From an uncultured Clostridia bacterium (GTDB lineage: Bacteria > Bacillota > Clostridia > Oscillospirales > CAG-272): a stretch of DNA of 47,692 nt. Below are positions 39,140 through 47,692 of the stretch, piece after piece (the stretch's first letter is position 1; every line of letters begins with the position of its first letter). A program made the position numbers and the translations under genes. The stretch covers positions 1 to 47,692 of the forward strand of contig CAMFEL010000003.1 of the NCBI GenBank assembly GCA_945949385.1, written 5' to 3'. The notes below the pieces were generated by a model. The model worked only from the letters and a program-made list of their open reading frames with translations. It had not been told where the DNA came from and searched no databases.

Positions 39140-39294
39140 ATGCGATTGATATAGCAGTCCTGATAATTGTGGCTGCGGCAATCGCCGCCGCAGTATTCTT
39201 TTCCGTAAGAGGGCGCAAAAAGCGCGGCGGGGGCTGCGGCTGCGGCTGCTCAAGCTGCCCCGGCTGTCCGGCTGCCAAAAAGAACAAAAAATAA
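39136..39294 (+). CDS. FeoB-associated Cys-rich membrane protein (52 aa, GTG start)
   Basis: VNAIDIAVLIIVAAAIAAAVFFSVRGRKKRGGGCGCGCSSCPGCPAAKKNKK*; GTG overlaps the feoB TGA; absent from the supplied ORF track. Confidence 0.88.
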   Translation: MNAIDIAVLIIVAAAIAAAVFFSVRGRKKRGGGCGCGCSSCPGCPAAKKNKK

Positions 39295-39342
39295 AAAAGC
39301 GCCTGACCGATAAGCGGCGCAGCGTGCGCCGAATATATTCAA

Positions 39343-39373
39343 AAAGCCCGATTTGCAATGCAAATCGGGCTTT
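39343..39373. terminator. AAAGCCCGATTTGC-AAT-GCAAATCGGGCTTT
   Basis: Perfect 14-bp stem between convergent feo and 39383-39796. Confidence 0.9.
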
Positions 39374-39382
39374 CCCGTTAAG

Positions 39383-39796
39383 TTACTGTTCGCGCGTCGT
39401 ATTTTTTGCTAATTCTATGTTTATCAGTTCCACCAAGCGGTCGGACATTACAGCCATTGATTCAATATGTACCTTGTTTTCTCCCAACATCAAGGTTAAG
39501 GAATCGGGGTTCTGCTTTATATCGGTAATCTCGGAAAACCTGAATACCTTTTTATTGCCGAACATAGTATAATATTCAAAAGTATCGTCATCAACAACAT
39601 AAATCTTCTGATTATTCCAACACAGAAAAGCCGCAACGCTCAGCAGTATTACAGGTGCAGACACCACGGCAAACCAGATGTTCGTAAAAACTGCCGCACA
39701 TATCAGCAGGGCAGCGGCTACTATTGATAAAAAGATTCCGAGTATAAGTACCGCTGTGGGCAAATGCAAATCAGCTTCATTTTTGCTATTTTTCAT
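39383..39796 (-). CDS. Two-TM PH-like membrane protein (DUF6560-like)
   Basis: Start trimmed to MKNSKNEADLHL; two TMs then VVDDDTFEYYTMFGNKKVFRFSEITDIKQN. Confidence 0.65.
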   Translation of the reverse strand: MKNSKNEADLHLPTAVLILGIFLSIVAAALLICAAVFTNIWFAVVSAPVILLSVAAFLCWNNQKIYVVDDDTFEYYTMFGNKKVFRFSEITDIKQNPDSLTLMLGENKVHIESMAVMSDRLVELINIELAKNTTREQ

Positions 39797-39910
39797 TTTA
39801 TCTCCTCCTTTTTTACAATTGTAACACAGAAAAGGTATTCTGTCAATAGAGCAAAAAGCACAGATCCGCATACGCAACAGGGAACACCGCTTTGCGCCCG
39901 CCGAAGCAAA

Positions 39911-39956
39911 TCGGTATTGACCTGAAATCGAATTCGGTATTGACCTGAAATCGAAC
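39911..39956. repeat. Two tandem 23-bp copies TCGGTATTGACCTGAAATCGAA(T/C)
   Basis: Near-perfect direct duplication read in the sequence. Confidence 0.9.
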
Positions 39957-40001
39957 AATGTTGGCTACACTCCGAACAATTATATTCCCTTACGGATTTT
40001 C

Positions 40002-40024
40002 AACCGCGCGACTGTCGCGCGGTT
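40002..40024. terminator. AACCGCGCGA-CTG-TCGCGCGGTT hairpin
   Basis: Perfect 10-bp stem followed by TTTCGTTTT. Confidence 0.65.
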
Positions 40025-40040
40025 TTCGTTTTACAAAAAG

Positions 40041-40065
40041 CCGCATCAGCTGTTTGCTGATGCGG
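40041..40065. terminator. CCGCATCAGC-TGTTT-GCTGATGCGG hairpin
   Basis: Perfect 10-bp stem followed by ATTTTTAT. Confidence 0.75.
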
Positions 40066-40135
40066 ATTTTTATGAAGTTATCAGAAGAAATCGGCAATGC
40101 ACGAATGCTTGTTCAAGCGCGCTGTTTTCCTTGAC

Positions 40136-40594
40136 TTATATATTATTATGGAAATAATATAAGATGTTTGTTTCAACATCAAAATAATAGACATTATAAT
40201 TTCCGAATTCCGGACAATCCGGATCATCATAAATATAAATATAATCTGAATCGGATATTACAGAACGGTCAAAATCGTAATTTACAACCACTTCATTATC
40301 AGCGTCAGTATCTCTTACCGCTTGTACCCAATTTTCAAAATCGTCAATATGTGCTTCCAAATTTTCCCTGCTGCTTTCCGTAATGATTTGAAAATAAGAA
40401 TTATCCGAAAAGTCAACACTGTCAAAGCAGTACTTCGCATAATCGGTAAAATCCTGAAAACCGCCGCTGGTAAAAAATTGCTTTGATTCATACTTGCCCA
40501 GAGAATCAAGCACATCATCTTTGGGTATACTGCATCCCGCTAAAGAAACAACTAAAACAAGAGAAAATAATGCTGCTGCCAACTTTTTCATCAT
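40136..40594 (-). CDS. Small predicted lipoprotein
   Basis: Signal peptide and lipobox LVVSLAGC, Asp/Tyr-rich body. Confidence 0.7.
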   Translation of the reverse strand: MMKKLAAALFSLVLVVSLAGCSIPKDDVLDSLGKYESKQFFTSGGFQDFTDYAKYCFDSVDFSDNSYFQIITESSRENLEAHIDDFENWVQAVRDTDADNEVVVNYDFDRSVISDSDYIYIYDDPDCPEFGNYNVYYFDVETNILYYFHNNI

Positions 40595-40846
40595 TTTACC
40601 TCCTTATATTGTAACACAAATCACATAATAAATTATAGCACAAACTTATTTGGAATTCAAGTGAAGTGCCGTAATGACGGTAAATGAGAAGTAATATTCT
40701 GTGCTGTCGCACAAAGTGATATTGCGGATTTCATTCGCAGTGATATTATATTCACATCTTAACTGCCTGAAGGTCAATACCATTCGGCGTCAGACAAATA
40801 TCGCTGCGAAGCAATATCACCGGCCGTAGGAAAATATACCTGAAAA

Positions 40847-40872
40847 CCTCCTTGTTCTCTCGAGCAAGGAGG
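40847..40872. repeat. CCTCCTTG-N10-CAAGGAGG hairpin
   Basis: Perfect 8-bp stem in the hairpin-rich segment 40670-41170. Confidence 0.6.
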
Positions 40873-40884
40873 TCAGCCTGTCGA

Positions 40885-40912
40885 AAAAAGTCCGGATCTT
40901 TCCGGACTTTTT
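40885..40912. terminator. AAAAAGTCCGGA-TCTT-TCCGGACTTTTT hairpin
   Basis: Perfect 12-bp stem. Confidence 0.7.
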
Positions 40913-41128
40913 CAAAGGCTGTAATCCCCAAAGACTTATGCCTTTGAGGCTATGGGGCGTCACTACTCGTTGCGGTACCCGAAATTTGTTCCGCTTAGCA
41001 AGCTCAGCGGCAAATTTCGACCGCTGCCGTATTCGCCCGTTTGCTTCATCCGCCCCCGGCGGCGCAAGCGGGCGAATCAGATTAGAACCGCCGCTTCGCT
41101 GTCGCTTCAGGAAAACAGATGACGCCTC

Positions 41129-41166
41129 CAAAAGAAAAAACAGCCTCTCGTCTGTTTTTTCTTTTG
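41129..41166. terminator. CAAAAGAAAAAACAG-N8-CTGTTTTTTCTTTTG hairpin attached to a tRNA-3'-end-like GACGCCTCCA
   Basis: Perfect 15-bp stem directly after TGACGCCTCCA, identical to the tRNA-Cys 3' end. Confidence 0.75.
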
Positions 41167-41221
41167 TGTATGTGCGACGGAAAAGCACAACTGGAATTTG
41201 TTAGTGCAGAATATTTACAAG

Positions 41222-42292
41222 CTACATAGCATCAACTGTATCGAATATACATTTAATTCCTATCGGTATTGTTCCTTGAAGCAACCATTCAAAGAAATTC
41301 AAATCATGATTATGGTCTGCGAAAATATTTACAGTTAGATTTGTTTTGCCGCGTTTAAGAAAATCATCCCTTATGTCTTCAGCATACTTTAACGGACATG
41401 CCGCATCGTCGACGCCTTGAAAAATATGTATAGGTAAATCCAATTGCGGCAGTATGCTCTTCGTGGGTGCTAATGAAAAATGTTCATTAAACCAACCTGT
41501 TGTCAGCTTGACTTTCGGATTGATATAGTTAGTTTTAAGCCATTCGTCGTCATTTCTCGATATTGCGTCGAGCAGAGAATCAAGATAAGGTTTTTGAAGA
41601 GCCGCAAAGTCGGATATATCGATTCGTCCATCCGAATTACTATCAATTTTTTCGAACGGTTGATTCCCGAGCAAATCCGCTTTGATTTTCGGATCTGCCG
41701 TATCATAATCATTTTTAGATATATATCCCTTTTTGTCTTTGTCAAAGTGCTTCCTAAGACTTACATATGAAGAATTGCCGCTAAGTTGCCATATTAAAGC
41801 ATTCTTCATATTTTCATTGCAATATCCTGCCAATAGAAGAGCATCGACTCTTACATTTTTTCGCAGTGCTACATGCGGAGCAACAATCGTTCCTTCACTC
41901 CAGCCTAGCAAAAAAATTTTTGCGTTATTAAATTCCGGCAATTTAGTGAGATGTCGGACAATAGATTCGATGTCCCTTACGGAATTAAGCGGTTTATATT
42001 TTTTATACTCATCTTCGTCGACAGTAACAAATAAAGGCTCGCTGTCCCCGATATCAACACCACGGGTATTATAGCTGCAATAAGCTACATTCCTTGACAA
42101 AAACTCGTTCCTGAAAAAATCGTGATAATTAAAGAATCCGCCCTTTGGATTTTTTCTCTTATTATCATATGTGTTTTGCCCTGATCCGTTTACATAGATT
42201 ACTAGTTTATCAACAGGAGCATTATCGGAATATGAATATTTAATTTTTGTTACACTGCCATCATAAAGAGAAATTGTATCTATTTTATCCAT
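41222..42292 (-). CDS. Alpha/beta hydrolase with two inserted EF-hand-like loops
   Basis: GWSEGTIVAPH nucleophile elbow, VDDAACP acid-region motif, DHNHDLNFF His; insertion with DKDKKGYISKND and DSNSDGRIDISDF. Confidence 0.85.
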   Translation of the reverse strand: MDKIDTISLYDGSVTKIKYSYSDNAPVDKLVIYVNGSGQNTYDNKRKNPKGGFFNYHDFFRNEFLSRNVAYCSYNTRGVDIGDSEPLFVTVDEDEYKKYKPLNSVRDIESIVRHLTKLPEFNNAKIFLLGWSEGTIVAPHVALRKNVRVDALLLAGYCNENMKNALIWQLSGNSSYVSLRKHFDKDKKGYISKNDYDTADPKIKADLLGNQPFEKIDSNSDGRIDISDFAALQKPYLDSLLDAISRNDDEWLKTNYINPKVKLTTGWFNEHFSLAPTKSILPQLDLPIHIFQGVDDAACPLKYAEDIRDDFLKRGKTNLTVNIFADHNHDLNFFEWLLQGTIPIGIKCIFDTVDAM

Positions 42293-42690
42293 AACTCTTC
42301 ATTTCCGTAATCATAAGTTATCATCGAAACAATTTTGTTTTCTTATAGTTATCACTATATCATATCTTTTCACAAAAGTAGAGTCGACATGCTACAGTAT
42401 TACTGCTAAAAAGCATGCCAAAGCAATCGAATTTTTAATACTTGTTTCACCGTATTATTTCCGCCTTTCATTGCCGTATGGTATTTCTCCTATATCGTTT
42501 GATAAACCCAGTATAACATATTTTTTATCAATTTACAAGAAAAAAAGACGGTTACTCCCGTAACCTTCTTTTTGCTCCACTGTTGGGCTCAGAACCGCGG
42601 TTTGCATTGTGGTTTGATTGAACATTACGCCACCCTTATCGCAAACCTTTGTGGGCTTCGCTCTCGCGGTTCATCGACGTAGAGAAAAAG

Positions 42691-42727
42691 CCAAAAGAAA
42701 AGCACACCGTACGGTGTGCTTTTCTTT

Positions 42728-42730
<3 letters not shown>
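42691..42730. repeat. Perfect 40-bp palindrome including the tRNA-Cys CCA end
   Basis: CCAAAAGAAAAGCACACCGTACGGTGTGCTTTTCTTTTGG is identical to its reverse complement. Confidence 0.95.
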
Positions 42731-42802
<72 letters not shown>

Positions 42803-42810
42803 TTATAAAT

Positions 42811-42836
42811 CGAGCCGCATAGAATTATGCGGCTCG
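42811..42836. other. CGAGCCGCATA-GAAT-TATGCGGCTCG hairpin between tRNA-Gly and tRNA-Cys
   Basis: Perfect 11-bp stem with tetraloop. Confidence 0.75.
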
Positions 42837-42912
42837 TGGAGCGGATTACGGGGCTCGAACCCGCCACCTCCACCTTGGCAAGGTGGCGCTCTACCAAATG
42901 AGCTAAATCCGC
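42837..42912 (-). tRNA. tRNA-Gly (GCC), CCA encoded
   Basis: GCGGATTTAGCTCATTTGGTAGAGCGCCACCTTGCCAAGGTGGAGG...GGTTCGAGCCC...CCGCTCCA. Confidence 0.97.
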
Positions 42913-42915
42913 ATA

Positions 42916-42991
42916 TGGTGCCTCCGGTCGGAATCGAACCAACGACACGGAGATTTTCAGTCTCCTGCTCTACCAACTGAGCTACAGAGGC
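42916..42991 (-). tRNA. tRNA-Phe (GAA), CCA encoded
   Basis: GCCTCTGTAGCTCAGTTGGTAGAGCAGGAGACTGAAAATCTCC...GGTTCGATTCC...GGCACCA. Confidence 0.97.
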
Positions 42992-43013
42992 GTCGCCCGG
43001 AATTTTCCGGAAA

Positions 43014-43090
43014 TGGCGACCCGAAGGGGGCTCGAACCCCTGACCTCTAGCGTGACAGGCTAGCGCTCTAACCAACTGAGCTACCGGGCC
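43014..43090 (-). tRNA. tRNA-Asp (GTC), CCA encoded
   Basis: GGCCCGGTAGCTCAGTTGGTTAGAGCGCTAGCCTGTCACGCTAG...GGTTCGAGCCC...CGCCA. Confidence 0.97.
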
Positions 43091-43094
43091 GTAT

Positions 43095-43170
43095 TGGTGG
43101 GAACAATAGGGCTCGAACCTATGACCCTCTGCTTGTAAGGCAGATGCTCTCCCAGCTGAGCTATGCTCCC
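43095..43170 (-). tRNA. tRNA-Val (TAC), CCA encoded
   Basis: GGGAGCATAGCTCAGCTGGGAGAGCATCTGCCTTACAAGCAGA...GGTTCGAGCCC...CCCACCA. Confidence 0.97.
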
Positions 43171-43564
43171 GATTTTTCGCCGCGGTCTTACGCGGCTTTT
43201 ATAGTATAGCAAAGCGGGGCGGCGTTGTCAATACCTTTTTTTCAATTTTCGCAAAAAAATTTCCGCAGCCGTTTACAGAGTCGCCGAAAAACGATCATAT
43301 GAGGTAAGGATCATCGTCTGCCGTCAAGGCAGGCAGAGCCCCCATCCCATAACACTGCCGCATAACAAGCAGGTTAATCAAAACAAACAAGTACACAGGA
43401 TAACTGAAAATCTGCTGTCGACACGCTCCAAAGCTTTGCTTTATTTCCGCCGCGAAATTTGATGTATAGACTGACGGGACAGCAGTCCCTCCGAATATTC
43501 CCCACTGCATTTCTATCGTCTGACAATCAAGTTTGAATTCTGCAAACCTTAGTAACGGGCAAAC

Positions 43565-44335
43565 TCACTTTTTCGCCCTTGCAATCACATACCAGCGTTC
43601 GCAGTCCTTCTTCGGCGCGCCGAAGCTGTAGTCACCGAAAAATCCCAGCACCTCAAAGCCTGCGCGCGCAAGCTCTCCCCGCAACCGCTTTTCCGTATAG
43701 CAGCGCTCCCGCTGCACAGCGTCCACCCTGTCCCACGCGCCGTCAGAGCGGCGGGTAAACACGGAAAGATAAAAATCGCACACACCGCGCCGGCTGTCGT
43801 AGTGATTCTGCCAGCAGCAGGTAACGCCCTCATCCTCCAGAATATAGTCGTTGTCACCGTAAAAGGTTCTGAATTTATAAGGCGTATTCACATCGAACAG
43901 GAACAGACCGTCGGGCTCAAGATAGTTGTGCACGAGAGACAGACACTTTCCCAGATCCTTTGCGCCGCAAAGATGATTTATGCCGTCGAGGCAGCACACA
44001 GCCGCGTCTACCGTGCCGTACAGTTCAAAGCTGCGCATATCCTGACACAGCCACAGAATATCCTCATATCCCGTCTCAGCAGCCCGCTGACGCGCCACGG
44101 AAAGCATATCGCAGCTTATATCCACCGCCGTCATATCAAAGCCCCGCTGACGCAGTTCAAATGTCATCGCCCCTGTACCGCAGCCCAGATCCAGCACGCT
44201 TGATATTTTCTTTGCGCCGAATTTTTCAAAAGCGGCGCAGAAAAAATCCGCCCATGCCGAATAATCCGTCTCGGAATTCAGCCTGTCGTAGGATGAGTAC
44301 AATGCATAATATGCGCCGTCCTGCATTTTTGTCAC
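43565..44335 (-). CDS. Class I SAM-dependent methyltransferase
   Basis: SVLDLGCGTGAMTFELRQRGFDMTAVDISCDMLSVA. Confidence 0.93.
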   Translation of the reverse strand: MTKMQDGAYYALYSSYDRLNSETDYSAWADFFCAAFEKFGAKKISSVLDLGCGTGAMTFELRQRGFDMTAVDISCDMLSVARQRAAETGYEDILWLCQDMRSFELYGTVDAAVCCLDGINHLCGAKDLGKCLSLVHNYLEPDGLFLFDVNTPYKFRTFYGDNDYILEDEGVTCCWQNHYDSRRGVCDFYLSVFTRRSDGAWDRVDAVQRERCYTEKRLRGELARAGFEVLGFFGDYSFGAPKKDCERWYVIARAKK

Positions 44336-44341
44336 CGCCGC

Positions 44342-44647
44342 TTATTCCGGACTTTCGCCTGCGGCGTTAAGATTGTCCAGCACCAGCCTGTAACCGTCGC
44401 TGCCGTATCTCAGACAGCGGTTGACGCGGCTGATGGTAGCCGTAGAAAGTCCCGTTTTTTCAATCACATCCGTATATGTTGCCTCGTCGGAAAGCATTTT
44501 CGCGGCGGTCAGTCGGTTTGACATATCTATAAGCTCCGTAATGGTGCAGATATCGTCAAAAAATGCCCTGCACTCCTCCACCGTCTTAAGGGACAGAATC
44601 CCGCGGAACAGATAATCCGTTTTCCTGTCCGGTTCTCTTTTAGCCAT
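44342..44647 (-). CDS. YerC/YecD family TrpR-related regulator
   Basis: VEECRAFFDDICTITELIDMSNRLTAAKMLSDEATYTDVIEKTGLSTATISRVNRCLRYGSDGY. Confidence 0.94.
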   Translation of the reverse strand: MAKREPDRKTDYLFRGILSLKTVEECRAFFDDICTITELIDMSNRLTAAKMLSDEATYTDVIEKTGLSTATISRVNRCLRYGSDGYRLVLDNLNAAGESPE

Positions 44648-44784
44648 TCTCCTCTGATTCCTTTCCTGTACTTATGTCGTAATCCGTGCCGGGGTGTACC
44701 GCGGCACTATGTCTCTGCACGCCGCCGTATAGGCAGATAAGAACCTGCCCTATCCCGCGCCCCGCAGTTTTACGGCTTTACGCT

Positions 44785-45792
44785 TTATTTGTTCGTGTCT
44801 CCGCCCGTGAGAATAAGACGGGCAATATCGTCGGCGCAGGCGCCGGAAATATAGTCCCCGACTCCCTCAAGCGCCGCTCTCAGCGCTCCGGGCTCCAGCG
44901 ACACTCCCTCAAGAGAAGCGCAAAGCTTCTTTGTGTCGGCGGTGCCGAAAAAGTCTCCCTTTATATCAATATGCCCGATAACTCCTCTGTCGGCGCTGAG
45001 ATAGACCTCTACGCCGCCGTAGGAAAAACGCTGTCTGCACTCTCTGTCGCAGGCGGGGGAGGCGCCGAAATTCCAACTCCACCGGGAATATTTATCATCG
45101 CTCAGCCGTCTGATTGCCGCCCTTTCCTCCTCGGTGAAGTCCCGAGGCTCGCCCAGCTCTCCCGCCACAAGCTCGCACAGCCGCAGCATAAAGCCCTCTG
45201 CGTCCCGCGGTCCGCAGTAGCCCTCCAGAGCGGAAATATTGCACACTCTGGAGCGAACGCTTTTTACTCCTTTTGAGCGCAGCTTGTCCTCCGAGACCCG
45301 AAGTGCCGCGCCAAGCTCCGCCATATCGGCGCCGAACAGCAGCGTGCCGTGGTGCATGAGCCGCTTTCTGCCGTCGGCGGTGTCGTAGACGCACTGAGCG
45401 TTGCCGGATATTTTGCAGCCATCTGCCACAATGTCGTTTCTGCCGTCGGCGCAGGCAACAACGCCCATAGCGCTCAGCGCCTCGATAATAGGCGCGGTAA
45501 AGCGGCTGAAATCAAGCCCGCCCTCTCCGGCGGCGGTTATAAACGTAAAATTTACATTCCCCGGATCGTGAAAGACCGCGCCGACGCCCGTAAGCCGCCG
45601 CACTATTTTAATACCGGTCTTTTCCGCATAGTCAAGATTCACCTCGGCATAGGTGTTCTGATTTTTCCCCACTATTACCGCACGGTCATTGCGCCACAGC
45701 ATAAAAACATCGTCCCGCGAGTTTTCCAGAAGGTACTCCTCAGAGGCAAGATTGAAATAAGCGTCCACCACGGAATTGTTTATAACGAGCAT
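44785..45792 (-). CDS. lplA: Lipoate-protein ligase
   Basis: Start trimmed to MLVINNSVVDAYFNLASEEYLL; MLWRNDRAVIVGKNQNTYAEVN, RLTGVGAVFHDPGNVNFTFI, DGCKISGNAQ. Confidence 0.94.
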   Translation of the reverse strand: MLVINNSVVDAYFNLASEEYLLENSRDDVFMLWRNDRAVIVGKNQNTYAEVNLDYAEKTGIKIVRRLTGVGAVFHDPGNVNFTFITAAGEGGLDFSRFTAPIIEALSAMGVVACADGRNDIVADGCKISGNAQCVYDTADGRKRLMHHGTLLFGADMAELGAALRVSEDKLRSKGVKSVRSRVCNISALEGYCGPRDAEGFMLRLCELVAGELGEPRDFTEEERAAIRRLSDDKYSRWSWNFGASPACDRECRQRFSYGGVEVYLSADRGVIGHIDIKGDFFGTADTKKLCASLEGVSLEPGALRAALEGVGDYISGACADDIARLILTGGDTNK

Positions 45793-46020
45793 AAAAGGAA
45801 TTTCCTTCCGAAAAACCGCGCCGCACGGCGCTGATAAGAAACTGCATATGTATTGTATCACATACGGCAGCCACTTTTCAACATAGCGGTGAAACTTTGG
45901 TTGAAACGCCGAAAAAGATGTGGTAAAATATTATAGGTTGTCCAAGACTTCCGCCGTCTCCCGGGCAGAGCATATTATTCCGACATAAATTTTCGAACAA
46001 TTCGGAAAGGAAGATAAAAA

Positions 46021-46542
46021 ATGACAAACGCAGTAATCGAAAACATGAAAAACAGGCGAAGCTATCGCAGCTACGAATCCCGCCAAATAACGCAGGAGGA
46101 GCTTGACGCCGTGCTGGAGGCCGGGCTCTGGGCGCCCAGCGGTATGAACCGCCAGTGCGTAAAGCTGGTCGCCGTAACAAACCCCGACGCCGTCTCCCGC
46201 CTGTCACGTATGAACGCCGCCGTTATGGGCTCGTCGGGAGATCCCTTTTACGGCGCGCCCTGTGTTATAATAGTATTTGCCGACTCGCAGGCGCACACTT
46301 ATACGGAGGACGGAAGCCTTGCTATGGGAAATATGCTCTGCGCCGCCGCGTCTCTGGGACTCGGCTCCTGCTGGATACACCGCGCAAGAGAGGTCTTTGA
46401 AACCGACGAGGGCAGGGCGCTTATGAAAGAATGGGGAATACCCGAAAGCTATAAAGGCATCGGCAACTGTATCTTAGGCTACGCCGCCGAGACTCCGGCT
46501 CCGAAGCCCAGAACCGACGGCAGAATAATCAAGGTGAAATAA
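46021..46542 (+). CDS. Nitroreductase family protein
   Basis: MKNRRSYRSYESRQI, EAGLWAPSGMNRQ, GLGSCWIHRAREVF. Confidence 0.93.
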   Translation: MTNAVIENMKNRRSYRSYESRQITQEELDAVLEAGLWAPSGMNRQCVKLVAVTNPDAVSRLSRMNAAVMGSSGDPFYGAPCVIIVFADSQAHTYTEDGSLAMGNMLCAAASLGLGSCWIHRAREVFETDEGRALMKEWGIPESYKGIGNCILGYAAETPAPKPRTDGRIIKVK

Positions 46543-46581
46543 GCCGAAATGATTCACCCCCCCGCTTTGCTTACAGACAAC

Positions 46582-46636
46582 GCGAAAATCGGGCAATCAA
46601 ATCCCTGCCGGAATACCGTTTTTTGCCCGATTTCGC
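46582..46636 (+). terminator. GCGAAAATCGGGCAA / TTGCCCGATTTCGC long-loop hairpin after the nitroreductase gene
   Basis: 14-bp stem with one bulge and a 26-nt loop. Confidence 0.5.
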
Positions 46637-46806
46637 CCACGTATTTATAAATAATTGTAAATAACCTGAAAAAATATGGCGACTTACTCACTTTTTTTCG
46701 CAAAACTATGGAAATCCGGGGGAAAATATGATAGAATGACAAATGCGACACATAGTGCCGTTTGTAAAGTTGACAAATAAAAAATATATTTTTGGAGGAT
46801 TGTAAA

Positions 46807-47692
46807 ATGGGAAAGAAGTATGTATACCTTTTCTCCGAGGGCAACGCTAATATGCGCGAGCTGCTCGGCGGTAAAGGCGCAAACCTGGCGGAAATGACCA
46901 ACATAGGTCTTCCTGTTCCCCAGGGCTTCACGATCTCAACGGAGGCGTGCACACAGTACTACGAGGACGGCAGAAAAATAAGCGACGATATCATGGCTCA
47001 GACCATGGAGGGCGTCAAGAAAATGGAGGAGATCAACGGCAAAAAGTTCGGTGACCTCAAGAACCCCCTGCTTGTTTCCGTTCGTTCCGGCGCACGCGCA
47101 TCCATGCCCGGTATGATGGATACCATCCTCAACCTCGGTCTTAACGACGAAGTTGTGGAGGCAATGATCGCCGGCAACGACGATCCTAAGTTCAAGAGAT
47201 TCGTATATGACTCTTACAGAAGATTTATCCAGATGTTCTCCGACGTCGTTATGGAGGTCGGCAAGAAGTACTTCGAAGAGCTCATCGACAAGATGAAAGC
47301 CGAGAAGGGCGTTCAGTTCGACGTAGACCTTACTGCGGACGATCTGAAAGAGCTTGCACGTCAGTTCAAGGCAGAGTATAAGGCAAAGATCGGCGAGGAC
47401 TTCCCCTCCGACCCCGTTACTCAGCTCAAGCTGGCTATCGAGGCAGTATTCCGTTCATGGGATAACCCCCGTGCAAACGTTTACCGCCGCGATAACGATA
47501 TCCCTTACTCCTGGGGTACCGCAGTTAACGTAATGCCTATGGTATTCGGTAACCTTAACAACAACTCCGGTACAGGCGTTGCCTTCACCCGTGACCCCGC
47601 AACCGGCGAAAAGAAGCTCATGGGCGAGTTCCTTGTAAACGCACAGGGCGAGGACGTTGTTGCAGGCGTCCGTACTCCTATGCCTATCGCAC
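46807..47692 (+). CDS. ppdK: Pyruvate, phosphate dikinase (5' part, truncated by window end)
   Basis: [77 protein letters not shown]; no stop before 47692, so missing from the ORF track. Confidence 0.98.
   Translation, partial: MGKKYVYLFSEGNANMRELLGGKGANLAEMTNIGLPVPQGFTISTEACTQYYEDGRKISDDIMAQTMEGVKKMEEINGKKFGDLKNPLLVSVRSGARASMPGMMDTILNLGLNDEVVEAMIAGNDDPKFKRFVYDSYRRFIQMFSDVVMEVGKKYFEELIDKMKAEKGVQFDVDLTADDLKELARQFKAEYKAKIGEDFPSDPVTQLKLAIEAVFRSWDNPRANVYRRDNDIPYSWGTAVNVMPMVFGNLNNNSGTGVAFTRDPATGEKKLMGEFLVNAQGEDVVAGVRTPMPIA

Noticed and set aside
39136-39294. FeoC assignment for the small Cys-rich protein
   Set aside because: It has a TM and Cys-rich tail rather than the winged-helix FeoC fold, so the FeoB-associated Cys-rich family fits better
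40817-41188. 123-aa ORF as a real protein
   Set aside because: Overlaps three hairpins, Arg/Lys-rich low-complexity translation, no recognizable domain; better treated as repeat or noncoding sequence
43295-43510. 71-aa minus-strand ORF
   Set aside because: No RBS, family or domain evidence; low confidence of being coding

Overview
47.7 kb chromosomal window from an apparently Clostridia/Oscillospirales-like Firmicute (inferred from gene content; not verified). Most of it is ordinary core and accessory content: pgeF, pduL, a GntR/ABC operon, an amidase, a two-component system, an EnvC-like M23 peptidase, an MBOAT/DHHW O-acetylation pair, a topoisomerase IV B-like gene, an AEC transporter coupled to a DUF6259 glycosidase-like gene, recG, tpiA, pgk, an exopolysaccharide cluster, hpf, feoAB plus a small Cys-rich Feo protein, a five-tRNA cluster (Cys, Gly, Phe, Asp, Val; minus strand), a methyltransferase, a YerC-like regulator, lplA, a nitroreductase and the 5' part of ppdK. 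The most interesting locus is a compact, lower-GC, minus-strand four-gene operon at 15080-20167. It encodes SPFH-SHOCT, a multi-TM protein, a DUF2971 protein, and a single-pass Zn-ribbon/TPR/TIR/TM/DUF6273 protein. That last protein has a receptor-like layout: cytoplasmic TIR with the aligned catalytic Glu, one TM, and a C-type-lectin-like C-terminus whose last ~45 codons look like a diversity-generating-retroelement variable region. Other notable points: two coding genes each broken by an apparent 1-nt homopolymer deletion, a Wzz/CpsB fusion ORF lacking the BY-kinase, an alpha/beta hydrolase with two inserted EF-hand loops flanked by 19-bp inverted copies of a tRNA-Cys 3' tail, a perfect 40-bp palindrome that includes a tRNA CCA end, a structured hpf leader, and a 33-bp hairpin repeat array.
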